DNA of 36,921 nucleotides from Mycobacterium nebraskense (lineage in GTDB: Bacteria; Actinomycetota; Actinomycetes; Mycobacteriales; Mycobacteriaceae), in NCBI RefSeq assembly GCF_002102255.1, contig NZ_LQPH01000111.1, positions 1-36,921 on the forward strand, given 5' to 3'. A model generated the notes under the pieces. The model was not told the DNA's origin, ran no database searches, and saw nothing but the letters and a program-made list of their open reading frames with translations. Below are positions 7,917 to 16,424 of the stretch, in pieces. The first letter of the stretch is position 1, and every line of letters starts with the position of its first letter. A program made the translations under genes and the position numbers.

Positions 7917-9158
7917 ATGACAACGTTCGCGCAAGCGGGCGCGGGTACCAGCAGCCTGGTGATCCCCGAGACGCCCGACCTGGGCCGCATGCGCCGTGAG
8001 ACCGGGACGCGGCTGCGCTCGGCAATGGCCGACCGCGGCGTCGACGCACTGATTCTGCTGGGCAACAGCGCCGTGGTCTACGCCACCGGAACCAGTTGGC
8101 CGCTCGGCGATGCGGGTTTGTCCTATGTGGAGCGCCCAGTCGCAGTGGTGCTCGCCGGGGACGAGTGGCCGCATTTGTTCCTGCCGTTCCGCGAGGGCGC
8201 CTCGCTCGAGTCGGACCTGCCCGCCGACCACGTGCATGGGCCGGTATATCTCGAATTCGACGAGGGTGTCCAAGACTTCGCGCGCCTGTTGGCCGATTTG
8301 ATTCCCGCCCAAGCGGTGATCGCGGTCGACGAGTGCACCGGCGCCATGTCGCGTGCCACGAAGTTGTTGTTCCCCGGGGGCGCGCCCGTCGATGCCGGCG
8401 CGATCGTCAGTGCCGCCAAGGCGGTGAAGACGCCGGATGAACTGTCGTGCATGCGCACCGCCATCCGGATCACCGATGAGGCGATGGTCGAGGTCCACAA
8501 GCGGTTGGCGCCGGGAATTCGCCAAATCGACCTGTCGGCAAGCTTTTTGCGACGGGCCTTCGAGTTGGGCGCCACGGCCAGCATGCTCGAACCGATCTGG
8601 CAGGTGATGCCGCCCAGCAAGGCCGACGGCGTGTGGACCACACACGGTGACCTGGCGCTGCCGCTGCTGAGCACCGAGCGCGAACTGGCCGAAGGCGACG
8701 TGTTGTGGACCGACGTCAGCATCACCTACCACGGTTACTGCTCGGACTTCGGACGCACGTGGATCGTCGGCAAGGACCCGTCGCCGCGTCAGCAGGCGCA
8801 GTTCGACAGATGGTTCGAGATCATGTCCGCCGTCCTGGGTGTCGCCAAGGCCGGCGCCACGGCGGCAGATCTGGGACGGGCGGCCATCAAGGCCAATGGT
8901 GGTAGCAAGCCGTGGCTGCCGCACTTCTACCTGGGTCACGGAATCGGCGTGAACGCGGCCGAAATGCCAATGATAGGAACGGATCTCGGTCAGGAGTTCG
9001 ATGAGAACTTCGTCCTGCAGTCCGGCATGGTGCTGGTCTTGGAGCCCGTGGTGTGGGAGGACGGCACCGGCGGTTACCGCAGTGAAGAGGTCCTGGTGAT
9101 CACCGAGGAAGGCTGGATCCGATTGACCGACTACCCCTATGACCCCTATGGCAACTGA
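7917..9158 (+). CDS. M24-family metallopeptidase/creatinase-like hydrolase, metal site intact
   Basis: A 413-residue protein with the creatinase/prolidase architecture. The N-terminal domain covers about residues 1-170 and the C-terminal pita-bread domain about 175-413. All five dinuclear metal ligands are present: D266 (WTDVS), D277 (CSDFGRT), H341 (LGHGIG), E376 (LEPVVW) and E390 (RSEEVLVI). It should be an active metal-dependent hydrolase. Related enzymes act on X-Pro peptides, creatine or, in degradative clusters, other amide-like substrates. The start follows GGGATGG. Its last 20 bases overlap the next gene, a degenerate paralogue, which suggests coupled expression and possibly a heteromeric complex. 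A catabolic rather than peptide-processing role is inferred from the P450 and CoA-ester enzymes around it. Confidence 0.87.
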   Translation: MTTFAQAGAGTSSLVIPETPDLGRMRRETGTRLRSAMADRGVDALILLGNSAVVYATGTSWPLGDAGLSYVERPVAVVLAGDEWPHLFLPFREGASLESDLPADHVHGPVYLEFDEGVQDFARLLADLIPAQAVIAVDECTGAMSRATKLLFPGGAPVDAGAIVSAAKAVKTPDELSCMRTAIRITDEAMVEVHKRLAPGIRQIDLSASFLRRAFELGATASMLEPIWQVMPPSKADGVWTTHGDLALPLLSTERELAEGDVLWTDVSITYHGYCSDFGRTWIVGKDPSPRQQAQFDRWFEIMSAVLGVAKAGATAADLGRAAIKANGGSKPWLPHFYLGHGIGVNAAEMPMIGTDLGQEFDENFVLQSGMVLVLEPVVWEDGTGGYRSEEVLVITEEGWIRLTDYPYDPYGN

Positions 9159-10266
9159 AGTCCTGCCCGACGACCGCGCGCTGCGTTCGGGTCGCCGCCG
9201 GCGTGTGCTGGATCAGATGGCCGCGCACGACCTCGACGTCCTGGTCCTCGGTCGCCAAGCCAACGTCCGCTACGTCACGGGCGCACCGCAATTGTGGGTC
9301 GCCGGCACCCGGCCGTTCGGCCCGACGTGTGTGCTGGTGCGCGCGACCGGGGCGATCCATCTGCTCAGCACGTGGGACGAAGGCGTTCCGGATGACATTC
9401 CACACGAGAACCTCTACGGCATTTCGTGGAACCCGATGAACACCATGTCGGCGCTGCAGCGCATCGATGGCGCCGCGACCGCCCGGCGCGTCGGAACCGA
9501 CGCGATATCACCGGTGTTCACGCAGCTGCTGCCGACGGCGTTTCCCAACGCGGAGCTCGTGGACGGCGAACTGGCGATGCGCGCCGCCCGGCGCGTCAAA
9601 ACGGCCGAAGAAGTGGTGTCGTTGCGGAAAGCGATCTCGGTCGCCGAGTCGGGTTTGGCCGCCGCCGTGTCCGAACTGCGGCCCGGCGTAACCGAACAGG
9701 CGCTGGCCGGCGTTCTGCTGGAGGCCGTCGCGGCCGGCGGGGTGAGTACCCCGTCGAATCAGGATGTCGCATGGGTGACGTCACCCGATCACCCGTGGCG
9801 GCGGGCGAACAGCGACGGAAGGGTCAAAAACGGCGACCTGGTGGCGTTCTCGGCCGGTGTGCTGGCCGGTGGCTACATCGGCGAGGTGGGGCGCACCTGG
9901 CCGGTGGGTGCGGCCCGCGGCGCGGCCGCGCTGTATCGACGCTGGGAAAGCCTGTGGGACAGGCTGTTAGCCGCATGCCAATCCGGGGCGGCGGCAAGCC
10001 AATTGCTGGACGCCTACCGGGCGGCGGGGGAGGCGGCACCGCCGATGCCGGTGGCCCGAGGACTGGGCATGGGTTTTGACCCGCCCGTGATCTCCAGCCA
10101 CCTGCCCGCAACGGCCGCAGAGGAACGGTTGGAGCCGGGGATGGTGCTGGCCGTGACTGGCTACGTCTGGGAACAGGGAATCGGCGCGGTCTTCGGACGG
10201 GAAGCGGTATTGATCACCCCCGAGGGTCCCGAGGTGCTGACTTCCAGCCCGTCGTGGCACGAATAG
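9139..10266 (+). CDS. M24-like protein with all five metal ligands replaced (probable pseudoenzyme)
   Basis: A 375-residue paralogue of the preceding gene with the same two-domain plan. When the motifs are aligned by eye, every metal ligand differs. D266 becomes S238, D277 becomes E249 (in GEVGRTW), H341 becomes R307, E376 becomes T340 and E390 becomes R354. The flanking residues are kept (GRTW, GMVL, VWE, VLIT), so the fold is conserved while the catalytic site is lost. The reading frame is intact, so it is not decaying. It overlaps the active partner by 20 bases (ATG 9139; ATG 9148 is also possible). I infer a structural or regulatory partner of the 7917 product, or a protein recruited to a new binding role. 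Confidence 0.85.
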   Translation: MTPMATEVLPDDRALRSGRRRRVLDQMAAHDLDVLVLGRQANVRYVTGAPQLWVAGTRPFGPTCVLVRATGAIHLLSTWDEGVPDDIPHENLYGISWNPMNTMSALQRIDGAATARRVGTDAISPVFTQLLPTAFPNAELVDGELAMRAARRVKTAEEVVSLRKAISVAESGLAAAVSELRPGVTEQALAGVLLEAVAAGGVSTPSNQDVAWVTSPDHPWRRANSDGRVKNGDLVAFSAGVLAGGYIGEVGRTWPVGAARGAAALYRRWESLWDRLLAACQSGAAASQLLDAYRAAGEAAPPMPVARGLGMGFDPPVISSHLPATAAEERLEPGMVLAVTGYVWEQGIGAVFGREAVLITPEGPEVLTSSPSWHE

Positions 10267-10268
10267 CC

Positions 10269-11264
10269 ATGTCCGGCCAGTCCGGTCCGTCGGCCGAAGA
10301 GATCATCAGGTACCACAAGGACGCCGAAACCCGCATCGCCACCATCACGTTCGATCGGCCGGGCCAACTCAATGCGCCCACAATCGCCGCCCGGCTGCGC
10401 TACGCCGACCTGTTGCACCGCGCCTCCGTCGACGACGAGGTCAAGGTGTTGGTGGTCCGCGGGGCCGGCGAGGATCTGGGCTCGGGTGCGGATCTTATCG
10501 AGGAACTGGCGGCACAGAACTCGGCGGACCAGAACCAGCGGCTAGCCGAGTACCGGATCGGCGAGGACGAAGTCACCTTTCCCCCCGAGGGTTCGTTTCG
10601 CCGGGGCGCCACCCTGGGCCAGTGGTACGCCAACCCGAACTCGGGGATACGCGGCCTGCAGGACTTCAAGAAGATCAGCATCCTCGAGGCCAAGGGCTAC
10701 TGCTACGGCTGGCATTTCTACCAGGCGGCCGACGCGGATCTGGTGATCTCCAGCGACGATGCGCTTTTTGGGCATCCCTCCTTCCGGTACTACGGCTGGG
10801 GGCCGCGAATGTGGTGGTGGGCGCAGACGATGGGAATCCGGAAATTCCAGGAAATGGTCTTCACCGGAAGGGCTTTCACCGCGGCGGAGATGTACGACTG
10901 CAACTTTCTGAACAGCGTGGTTCCCAGAGGCGAGCTCGAAGCGGAGGTGGAGAGGTACGCGCTGGCCTGCGCACGCAATCGCCCCACCGACACGGTGTTC
11001 ATGCAGAAGGTCTTCTTCGAGATCATGAAACAGTTTCAGGGCGAGTACATGGGCAGCATGCTCAGCGGATTCTTCGAGTCGATGGGCGGCCGCGTCCGGC
11101 CGGACGGTGCCGACGACTTCACACTCGGCGATGCCATCGACCGGGGCCTGGGCGGAGCGGTGAAAGACAACGACGACAAGTTCCCCCCGGAATGGCGCCT
11201 GAGCAAGAAGGGCCGCAAGAGCAGGGGCGCCAAGAAGGAGCCCGATCGAAAGCGGAAGCGGTAG
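10269..11264 (+). CDS. Divergent crotonase (enoyl-CoA hydratase/isomerase family)
   Basis: A 331-residue crotonase-fold protein, longer than the usual 255-270. The oxyanion-hole segments are recognisable as GSGADL (71-76) and KGYCYGWHF (142-150). An insert rich in charged and aromatic residues (about 80-130) separates them. At the position where hydratases carry their catalytic Glu pair, the sequence reads FGHPSFRYYGWGP (167-179) and then MWWWAQ, so both Glu residues are absent. The C-terminus is an extended helical region with a very basic tail (KKGRKSRGAKK and on). It should bind a CoA ester, but the chemistry may be isomerisation, C-C hydrolysis or dehalogenation-like rather than hydration. 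ATG 10269 is two bases past the previous stop; a GTG at 10254 is an alternative. The next gene starts on the last base of its stop codon. Confidence 0.83.
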   Translation: MSGQSGPSAEEIIRYHKDAETRIATITFDRPGQLNAPTIAARLRYADLLHRASVDDEVKVLVVRGAGEDLGSGADLIEELAAQNSADQNQRLAEYRIGEDEVTFPPEGSFRRGATLGQWYANPNSGIRGLQDFKKISILEAKGYCYGWHFYQAADADLVISSDDALFGHPSFRYYGWGPRMWWWAQTMGIRKFQEMVFTGRAFTAAEMYDCNFLNSVVPRGELEAEVERYALACARNRPTDTVFMQKVFFEIMKQFQGEYMGSMLSGFFESMGGRVRPDGADDFTLGDAIDRGLGGAVKDNDDKFPPEWRLSKKGRKSRGAKKEPDRKRKR

Positions 11265-13681
11265 TGGCGGAGCCCACTGTCGAACCACCGCTGGCCGGCT
11301 ATACCGTGGTCGATCTATCCACCGGAATAGCGGGCGCCTACTGCACCAAGCTGCTTGCCGACGGGGGAGCAGACGTCGTCAAAGTCGAACCGCCGGACGG
11401 TGACCCACTGCGTTTATGGTCCGCCTCCGGCGCCGTCATAGCTCCCGGCAGCGACGGGGCGTTGTTCAGCTTTCTGGCCGGATCAAAACACAGCGTCATT
11501 GCGGATCCAGGCATCGACGACGACGTCGAGCTGGTCGACCGGCTGCTCTCGGCCGCGGATGCGGTGGTGTGGTCCGGTGGCTCGAAAGTCGCGGAGCACG
11601 CGGACTTTGAGCCAGCGGTGATCCACCGCCGCCATCCGCACCTCACCGTCATGTCGATCACACCCTTCGGGCTGGAGGGGCCCTGGCACGATCGGGCGGC
11701 CACAGAATTCACGCTGCAGGCATGGTCGGGCGGCATCGTCGGCCTCGGGCGCGGCGAGCCGGACCGCGCGCCGGTGTTCGTGGGCGGACAAGTCGGCGAG
11801 TACTTGGCCGGGGCGTACGCGAGCGCGGCGATGCTGGCGTCGCGGTACGGCCGAATCGGCGGTGGACCGGGCGAACTTCTGGACCTGTCGATGCTGGAAA
11901 CACAAATCTTGTCTCTGACCTATTACCCCGTCACCTATTTCGAGATGCTCGGACGGCCATGGCGGGACGCGCGGCGACTCACCGTCCCGGGCGTGGCGCG
12001 CGCCAAAGACGGACTGGTGGACGTCGGCTGCGGGACCGCGCAGCAGTGGTTCGACTTGTGCGCGATGATCGGCCACCCGGAATGGATCGACGAGGACTTG
12101 GACCTGACCATCACCGAGCGGGCCAACCTCAATGCCGACGAGATCTACGCGTGGTTCGAAAGCAACACGGTCGACGAGATACGGGAACTCGCAACCGCTT
12201 TTCGGATCCCCAACGCTCCGGTTGCCAACGGCGCCAACATCGCCTCGCTCGACCAGTTCCGTGAACGCGATTCGTTCGTCAAAGACCCGTGCGGCCGGTT
12301 CGAGCAGCCTAGCCATCCCTACCGAATGCGTCCCCCGCTGCTGCGCCGGCCGCAACCGGCGCCGCGCCTGGGGGAGCACACGGCGCAGTACCGGACCGCA
12401 GATCTGAACCCCAGCCCCGTCCCCGCGGGGTCCGCGAATCGACTGCCCCTGAGTGGGATTCGCGTGCTGGATATGACAACATTCTGGGCAGGCCCGTGCT
12501 CCACCCATTTGTTGGCGATGCTGGGCGCCGAGGTCATCCACGTGGAGTCCGCCCGCCGTCCCGACGGCACACGACTGATCGCCGGCGTGCCCGTCACCGA
12601 GGACCAGTGGTGGGAAAAATCGCCGATCTTCGCGGCGCTGAACACCAACAAGAAAGACTTGACGCTGGACCTGCAGAGCGCGCGCGGCCGGGAGCTGGTG
12701 CGTCGGCTGATCGAGACCTGCGACGTGGTCGTGGAAAACTTCACACCCCGGGTACTGGATCAGATGGGTCTGGATTATGCCGCGGTACAAGCCATTAAGC
12801 CCGACGTGGTGATGGTGCGGATGCCGGGTTTCGGCCTGGAGGGCCCATGGCGCGACAACCCGGCATTCGCGTATGTCATCGAGGCCGCGTCCGGATTGAC
12901 GTGGCTGACCGGGTACGCCGACCGCACACCCTACGACCCATATTCGATCGGTGACCCCAATGCGGGCGTGCATGCGGTGAACGCGCTGCTGCTGGCGCTC
13001 GAGCACCGGCGGCGGACCGGTCAAGGCGTCTTCGTCGAAGCGGCGATGGTCGACGCCGCGCTCAGCATCGCCGCCGAACAGGTCATCGAATACTCCGCTT
13101 ACGGGGCGCTGCTGGAACGCGCGGGCAACCGAGGACCTACGGCGGCGCCGCAAAACCTCTACCGCTGCGCCGATATCGACGAGTTCGGCCTGCCCGACAG
13201 CTGGGTCGCGATAGCCGTGAGCACCGACGAGCAGTGGGAGGGGTTGTGCGCGGCGATCGGATCGCCCTCGTGGGCAACGGATCGCGGGCTGGCCACCGCC
13301 CAGGGTCGGAGAGAGCATGAGGACGCTATCGACGATAGATTGGCCACGTGGTGCGAGCGGCGCAGCGGCGACGAGATCGTCGCAACTCTGTGGGACGCCG
13401 GCGTTCCGGTGGCCAAGGTGATGCAACCGCACCGGCAGACAGAACTGGATCAGCTGGCGTTTCGCGGCTTCTTCGAGGAAGTCGACCACCCGGTGAACGG
13501 CCCGGCTAGGCTCAGCACCGTGCCGATGAGGTTGTCCGCCGGGCCGTCGAAGTTCCACACCCAGCACGCGCCGCTGCTGGGACAACACAACCATGAATTG
13601 CTCGCCGAGCTGGGGTTGAGCGACTCGGAAATCGCCGAACTGCAAGCCGACGGCGTTATCGGCCGCGCACCGGCGATGTGA
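11264..13681 (+). CDS. Double-domain CaiB/BaiF class III CoA-transferase
   Basis: An 805-residue protein made of two CaiB/BaiF-type domains. Domain 1 spans about 8-375 (GYTVVDLSTGIAGAYCTKLLADGGADVVKVE). Domain 2 spans about 395-790 (GIRVLDMTTFWAGPCSTHLLAMLGAEVIHVE). A Pro-rich linker joins them. Class III transferases move CoA between carboxylic acids through a catalytic Asp. Domain 2 has Asp at the expected place (AMVDAA, D597) while domain 1 has Glu (SMLETQ, E212), so the two halves may not be equivalent. The normal enzymes are interlocked dimers, and this fusion encodes both halves in one chain. The frame is open far upstream, but the GTG at 11264 overlaps the stop of the crotonase gene and gives the normal start. 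It probably activates a pathway acid as its CoA ester. Confidence 0.88.
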   Translation: MAEPTVEPPLAGYTVVDLSTGIAGAYCTKLLADGGADVVKVEPPDGDPLRLWSASGAVIAPGSDGALFSFLAGSKHSVIADPGIDDDVELVDRLLSAADAVVWSGGSKVAEHADFEPAVIHRRHPHLTVMSITPFGLEGPWHDRAATEFTLQAWSGGIVGLGRGEPDRAPVFVGGQVGEYLAGAYASAAMLASRYGRIGGGPGELLDLSMLETQILSLTYYPVTYFEMLGRPWRDARRLTVPGVARAKDGLVDVGCGTAQQWFDLCAMIGHPEWIDEDLDLTITERANLNADEIYAWFESNTVDEIRELATAFRIPNAPVANGANIASLDQFRERDSFVKDPCGRFEQPSHPYRMRPPLLRRPQPAPRLGEHTAQYRTADLNPSPVPAGSANRLPLSGIRVLDMTTFWAGPCSTHLLAMLGAEVIHVESARRPDGTRLIAGVPVTEDQWWEKSPIFAALNTNKKDLTLDLQSARGRELVRRLIETCDVVVENFTPRVLDQMGLDYAAVQAIKPDVVMVRMPGFGLEGPWRDNPAFAYVIEAASGLTWLTGYADRTPYDPYSIGDPNAGVHAVNALLLALEHRRRTGQGVFVEAAMVDAALSIAAEQVIEYSAYGALLERAGNRGPTAAPQNLYRCADIDEFGLPDSWVAIAVSTDEQWEGLCAAIGSPSWATDRGLATAQGRREHEDAIDDRLATWCERRSGDEIVATLWDAGVPVAKVMQPHRQTELDQLAFRGFFEEVDHPVNGPARLSTVPMRLSAGPSKFHTQHAPLLGQHNHELLAELGLSDSEIAELQADGVIGRAPAM

Positions 13682-13688
13682 TGAGAAG

Positions 13689-14498
13689 ATGGCAATCGAT
13701 CCCTCGGACATCATGCTCACCGGCCGCGTGGCGGTGGTCACCGGCGGGGGAGCGGGCATCGGTCGCGGTATCGCGGCGGGGCTCGCCGCCTTCGGCGCGT
13801 CAGTGGCGATTTGGGAACGCGATCCGCAGACCTGTGCGCGGACAGCGGAATCCATTGGCGCCCTGGGCATCGTGACCGATGTGCGTGACAGCAGCCAGGT
13901 CGACGACGCGCTGCAGCGCACGAACACCGAACTCGGCACACCGACGATCCTGGTCAACAACGCCGGAGGGGTGTTTTCGTCACCGCTGTTGGAAACCAGT
14001 GAGAACGGTTGGGATGCGCTCTACCGGGCCAACCTGCGCCACGTGTTGCTATGCACTCAGCGCATCGCGAGGCAGATGGTGTCGGCGGGCATCGGCGGCA
14101 GCATCGTCTCGGTGACATCGATCGAAGGCGTGCGCGCCGCACCGGGCTATGCGGCGTACGCGGCGGCCAAGGCGGGCGTGATCAACTACACCCAGACCGC
14201 GGCGCTGGAGCTGGCGCCCCACGGCATCCGGGTCAACGCGATCGCACCCGATATCACGCTCACCGAAGGGCTGGCGCAGCTCGGCGGCGAGGCAGCGCTG
14301 ACCGGGATCGGCCACGTCGTGCCGCTGGGGCGACCCGGCCATGTCGACGAAATCGCCAGCGTCGCAGTGTTTCTAGCGTCCGGCATGTCGGCCTACCTGA
14401 CCGGGCAGACCCTGCACGTCGACGGCGGCACCCACGCGGCGAGCGGTTGGTATCACGACCCGAATACGGGCGCCTACCGGCTCGGCCCGTCCGGCTAG
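13689..14498 (+). CDS. SDR-family oxidoreductase (last gene of the P450 operon)
   Basis: A 269-residue classical SDR. It has TGGGAGIG (18-25), NNAG (90-93), S144 and Y157-x3-K161, and a C-terminal HVDGGTHAASG. The second-strand end reads VAIWERD, so the residue that selects between NAD and NADP is not the simple Asp. It starts seven bases after the CoA-transferase stop and completes the operon that begins with TetR at 4561. A role as alcohol or 3-hydroxyacyl-CoA dehydrogenase is likely. Its stop overlaps the stop of the converging SDR at 14495 through a shared CTAG, leaving no room for an independent terminator between them. Confidence 0.88.
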   Translation: MAIDPSDIMLTGRVAVVTGGGAGIGRGIAAGLAAFGASVAIWERDPQTCARTAESIGALGIVTDVRDSSQVDDALQRTNTELGTPTILVNNAGGVFSSPLLETSENGWDALYRANLRHVLLCTQRIARQMVSAGIGGSIVSVTSIEGVRAAPGYAAYAAAKAGVINYTQTAALELAPHGIRVNAIAPDITLTEGLAQLGGEAALTGIGHVVPLGRPGHVDEIASVAVFLASGMSAYLTGQTLHVDGGTHAASGWYHDPNTGAYRLGPSG

Positions 14499-15325
14499 TG
14501 GCTCCACCCCTCGGCGGCCTGGTCCGAGAAGGTGCCGTCGATGCGTTCGAACCTGCGGCGGATCGACGCGCGTGCGGCCTCGTGCGGCAGCACGTACAGG
14601 CGGTTGGCCAGGATCGCATCCGCCGTCAACCGGGCGACATTTTCCACGCCGACGCCCTCGTCCTGAGTCGGTAGCGTCCCGTCCGCCGCCTTCGGCGAAG
14701 ACGACAGCCCGTAGTCCGCACCGCGGATCCGTTCCGAGTTCGAGACCAGCTTGGTCTCAACGACCATCGGGCACAGCACCGAAACGCCGATGCCGTTGTC
14801 CTTTACCTCGCGGGCGAGCGTCTCGGCCAGGCCGACCACACCGTATTTGGCGACGCCGTACGCCCCAAGGCCGGTGTTGGGAACGAGGCCGGCGAAGGAC
14901 GCGGTGAACGCGAGGTGTCCGCCCGTGCCCTGTTCGAGCAGCCTCGGCAGGAACGCCTCGACGGCGTGGATGTTGCCCCACAGGTCGATATCGATGACCC
15001 AGCGCCAGTCGTCGTGGGTCATCTGCGCGATCGGACCCGCGACCACGATGCCGGCATTGCTGAAGACGACGTCGACCCGGCCGAGGAGGCGGAAAGATTC
15101 TTTCGCGAGGTGAACCATTTCGTGGAGATGCCGGACGTCGCATACCACGCCGTGCGCGTCGAATCCCTGGGCGCGCAGGTGGTTTACCGCCTGCTCCAGG
15201 CCGGGCTGATCGACGTCGGAGAGCACCACGCGGGCGCCTCGGCGGGCGAATTCGGTGGCCGTCGCCAGACCGATACCACTCGCACCGCCCGTGACGACCG
15301 TTCCGCGACCTTCAAATCCGTCCAT
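14495..15325 (-). CDS. SDR-family oxidoreductase
   Basis: A 276-residue SDR: TGGASGIG (12-19), D37 at the end of strand 2 (LSDVD, favouring NAD), SNAG (89-92), S143 and Y156-x3-K160. The C-terminus departs from the usual PVDGG ending and is instead a charged helical tail (ARASIRRRFERIDGTFSDQ), as in SDRs that act on larger substrates. It lies 11 bases downstream of the mycofactocin-type SDR on the same strand, so the two are probably cotranscribed from the operator-B promoter near 16346. It converges with the SDR at 13689. Confidence 0.86.
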   Translation of the reverse strand: MDGFEGRGTVVTGGASGIGLATATEFARRGARVVLSDVDQPGLEQAVNHLRAQGFDAHGVVCDVRHLHEMVHLAKESFRLLGRVDVVFSNAGIVVAGPIAQMTHDDWRWVIDIDLWGNIHAVEAFLPRLLEQGTGGHLAFTASFAGLVPNTGLGAYGVAKYGVVGLAETLAREVKDNGIGVSVLCPMVVETKLVSNSERIRGADYGLSSSPKAADGTLPTQDEGVGVENVARLTADAILANRLYVLPHEAARASIRRRFERIDGTFSDQAAEGWSH

Positions 15326-15336
15326 GGGACGGAACT

Positions 15337-16185
15337 CTATTTCAAGCAGCTACCCGCGTCGATGGGCAGGGTCACGCCGGTGATGTAGCGGGATTCGTCG
15401 GAGGCGAAGAACAGGACGGCATTGCTGATGTCGATCGGCTCCACCCACGGGATCGGCAGGATGTGGAACAGCTGGCAGATCGGCGCCATGTCGTCGGGAC
15501 CAGGGTTCTCTAGGTCCGGGCGGAACATCTTGAAGGTTCCCTCGTTGTGCAGCATCGGCGTCTTGACATGGGTCGGGTGCACCGAGTTGACGCGAATCAT
15601 GTGCTGCCCCAACTCAACTCCGAAGGCGCGCATCAATCCGACGACACCGTGTTTGGCAGCGACGTAGTGACCGGTGTGGGGGTAGGCCTTCAGCCCGCCG
15701 ACGGAGCTGGTCAGGATGATGGAACCGCCCCGGCCACCCGACAGGAGGTGCGGCACACCGGCTTTCACGGTTTTCCACACTCCGGCCAGGTTGATGTCGA
15801 TCATCTCCGTCCAGTCTTCTTCGCTGGTTTTGTCCAGGGTGTCGCCGCCGTTGCCGATTCCGGCATTGGCCACGATGATGTCGAGCCGGCCGAGTTGCTC
15901 GACGCCGCTGTCCACCGCGGCCTTCAGCGCCTCGTAGTCGCGCACATCGACTTCGGCGGTGACGATCCTGCGGTTGTGTCCCTTGACCAGGTCGGCCGTT
16001 TCGGCAAGGTCCTCGGGCGTCGACGCCGGGATGGCGGTGTCCGTGACGCCCTCCCGGATGGGCTTGCAGATGTCGATGGCGATGATGTCGGCACCCTCTT
16101 GGGCCAACCGCACCGCGTGGCTGCGGCCCTGACCGCGCGCCGCTCCGGTGACGAAAGCGACTTTGCCCTCAACACGTCCGGTCAT
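15337..16185 (-). CDS. Mycofactocin-coupled SDR-family oxidoreductase
   Basis: A 282-residue SDR with the features of the mycofactocin-associated subfamily, which includes carveol-dehydrogenase-like proteins. TGAARGQG (13-20) replaces the usual GIG ending. An insert after strand 2, about residues 40-72 (DICKPIREGVTDTAIPAS and on), is the hallmark of the group. NAG (107-109), S160/S161 and Y174-x3-K178 complete the site. Members hold NAD tightly and pass electrons to the peptide-derived cofactor mycofactocin, whose synthesis genes are not in this window. It should oxidise a secondary or terpenoid-like alcohol. The start is 161 bases from operator B copy 1, suggesting a long leader, or a promoter nearer than the one I can identify. 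Confidence 0.88.
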   Translation of the reverse strand: MTGRVEGKVAFVTGAARGQGRSHAVRLAQEGADIIAIDICKPIREGVTDTAIPASTPEDLAETADLVKGHNRRIVTAEVDVRDYEALKAAVDSGVEQLGRLDIIVANAGIGNGGDTLDKTSEEDWTEMIDINLAGVWKTVKAGVPHLLSGGRGGSIILTSSVGGLKAYPHTGHYVAAKHGVVGLMRAFGVELGQHMIRVNSVHPTHVKTPMLHNEGTFKMFRPDLENPGPDDMAPICQLFHILPIPWVEPIDISNAVLFFASDESRYITGVTLPIDAGSCLK

Positions 16186-16345
16186 GGCTACCTCAACTCC
16201 TGACTATTGATCGCACGCCTCAGCGCAGAACAGCCGGAACCGCGTCCCCCGGGGTCGCGGATCTCGCCGCCTTTGCACTCTGTCACCACCCCGTCATGGG
16301 TGTCAACGACGAATCCGTTTTGGCTATTCGCGATTCTAAATATTA

Positions 16346-16360
16346 GAGAATCTGATTCTC
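16346..16360. promoter_or_regulatory. Site B operator, copy 1
   Basis: A perfect inverted repeat, GAGAAT (16346-16351) and ATTCTC (16355-16360), with a 3-base centre. The same 15-bp pattern recurs at 17198 and 24700. Extra half-sites lie just upstream (GATTCT at 16332-16337). On the minus strand TAGAAT (16338-16333) could be the -10 box of the SDR pair 16185/15325. The adjacent TetR gene (16425-17162) is the likely binder. Confidence 0.75.
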
Positions 16361-16424
16361 AGCAGCAAATGACGTGCGGTATTTGATCAGTTCCAGCACG
16401 GGGGTGGTGGCGCTGCGCTGCGCG

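Noticed and set aside
6728..8065. A 445-codon minus-strand frame
   Set aside because: Antisense to the amidohydrolase gene and the start of the M24 gene, both with clear family motifs; composition is of the shadow type.
9824..10111. Proline-rich minus-strand frame
   Set aside because: Antisense of the M24-like gene; the Pro bias comes from GC-rich codons.
11483..13960. An 825-codon open frame on the minus strand
   Set aside because: It is the antisense shadow of the CoA-transferase gene in GC-rich DNA; it lacks any family character and a plausible start.
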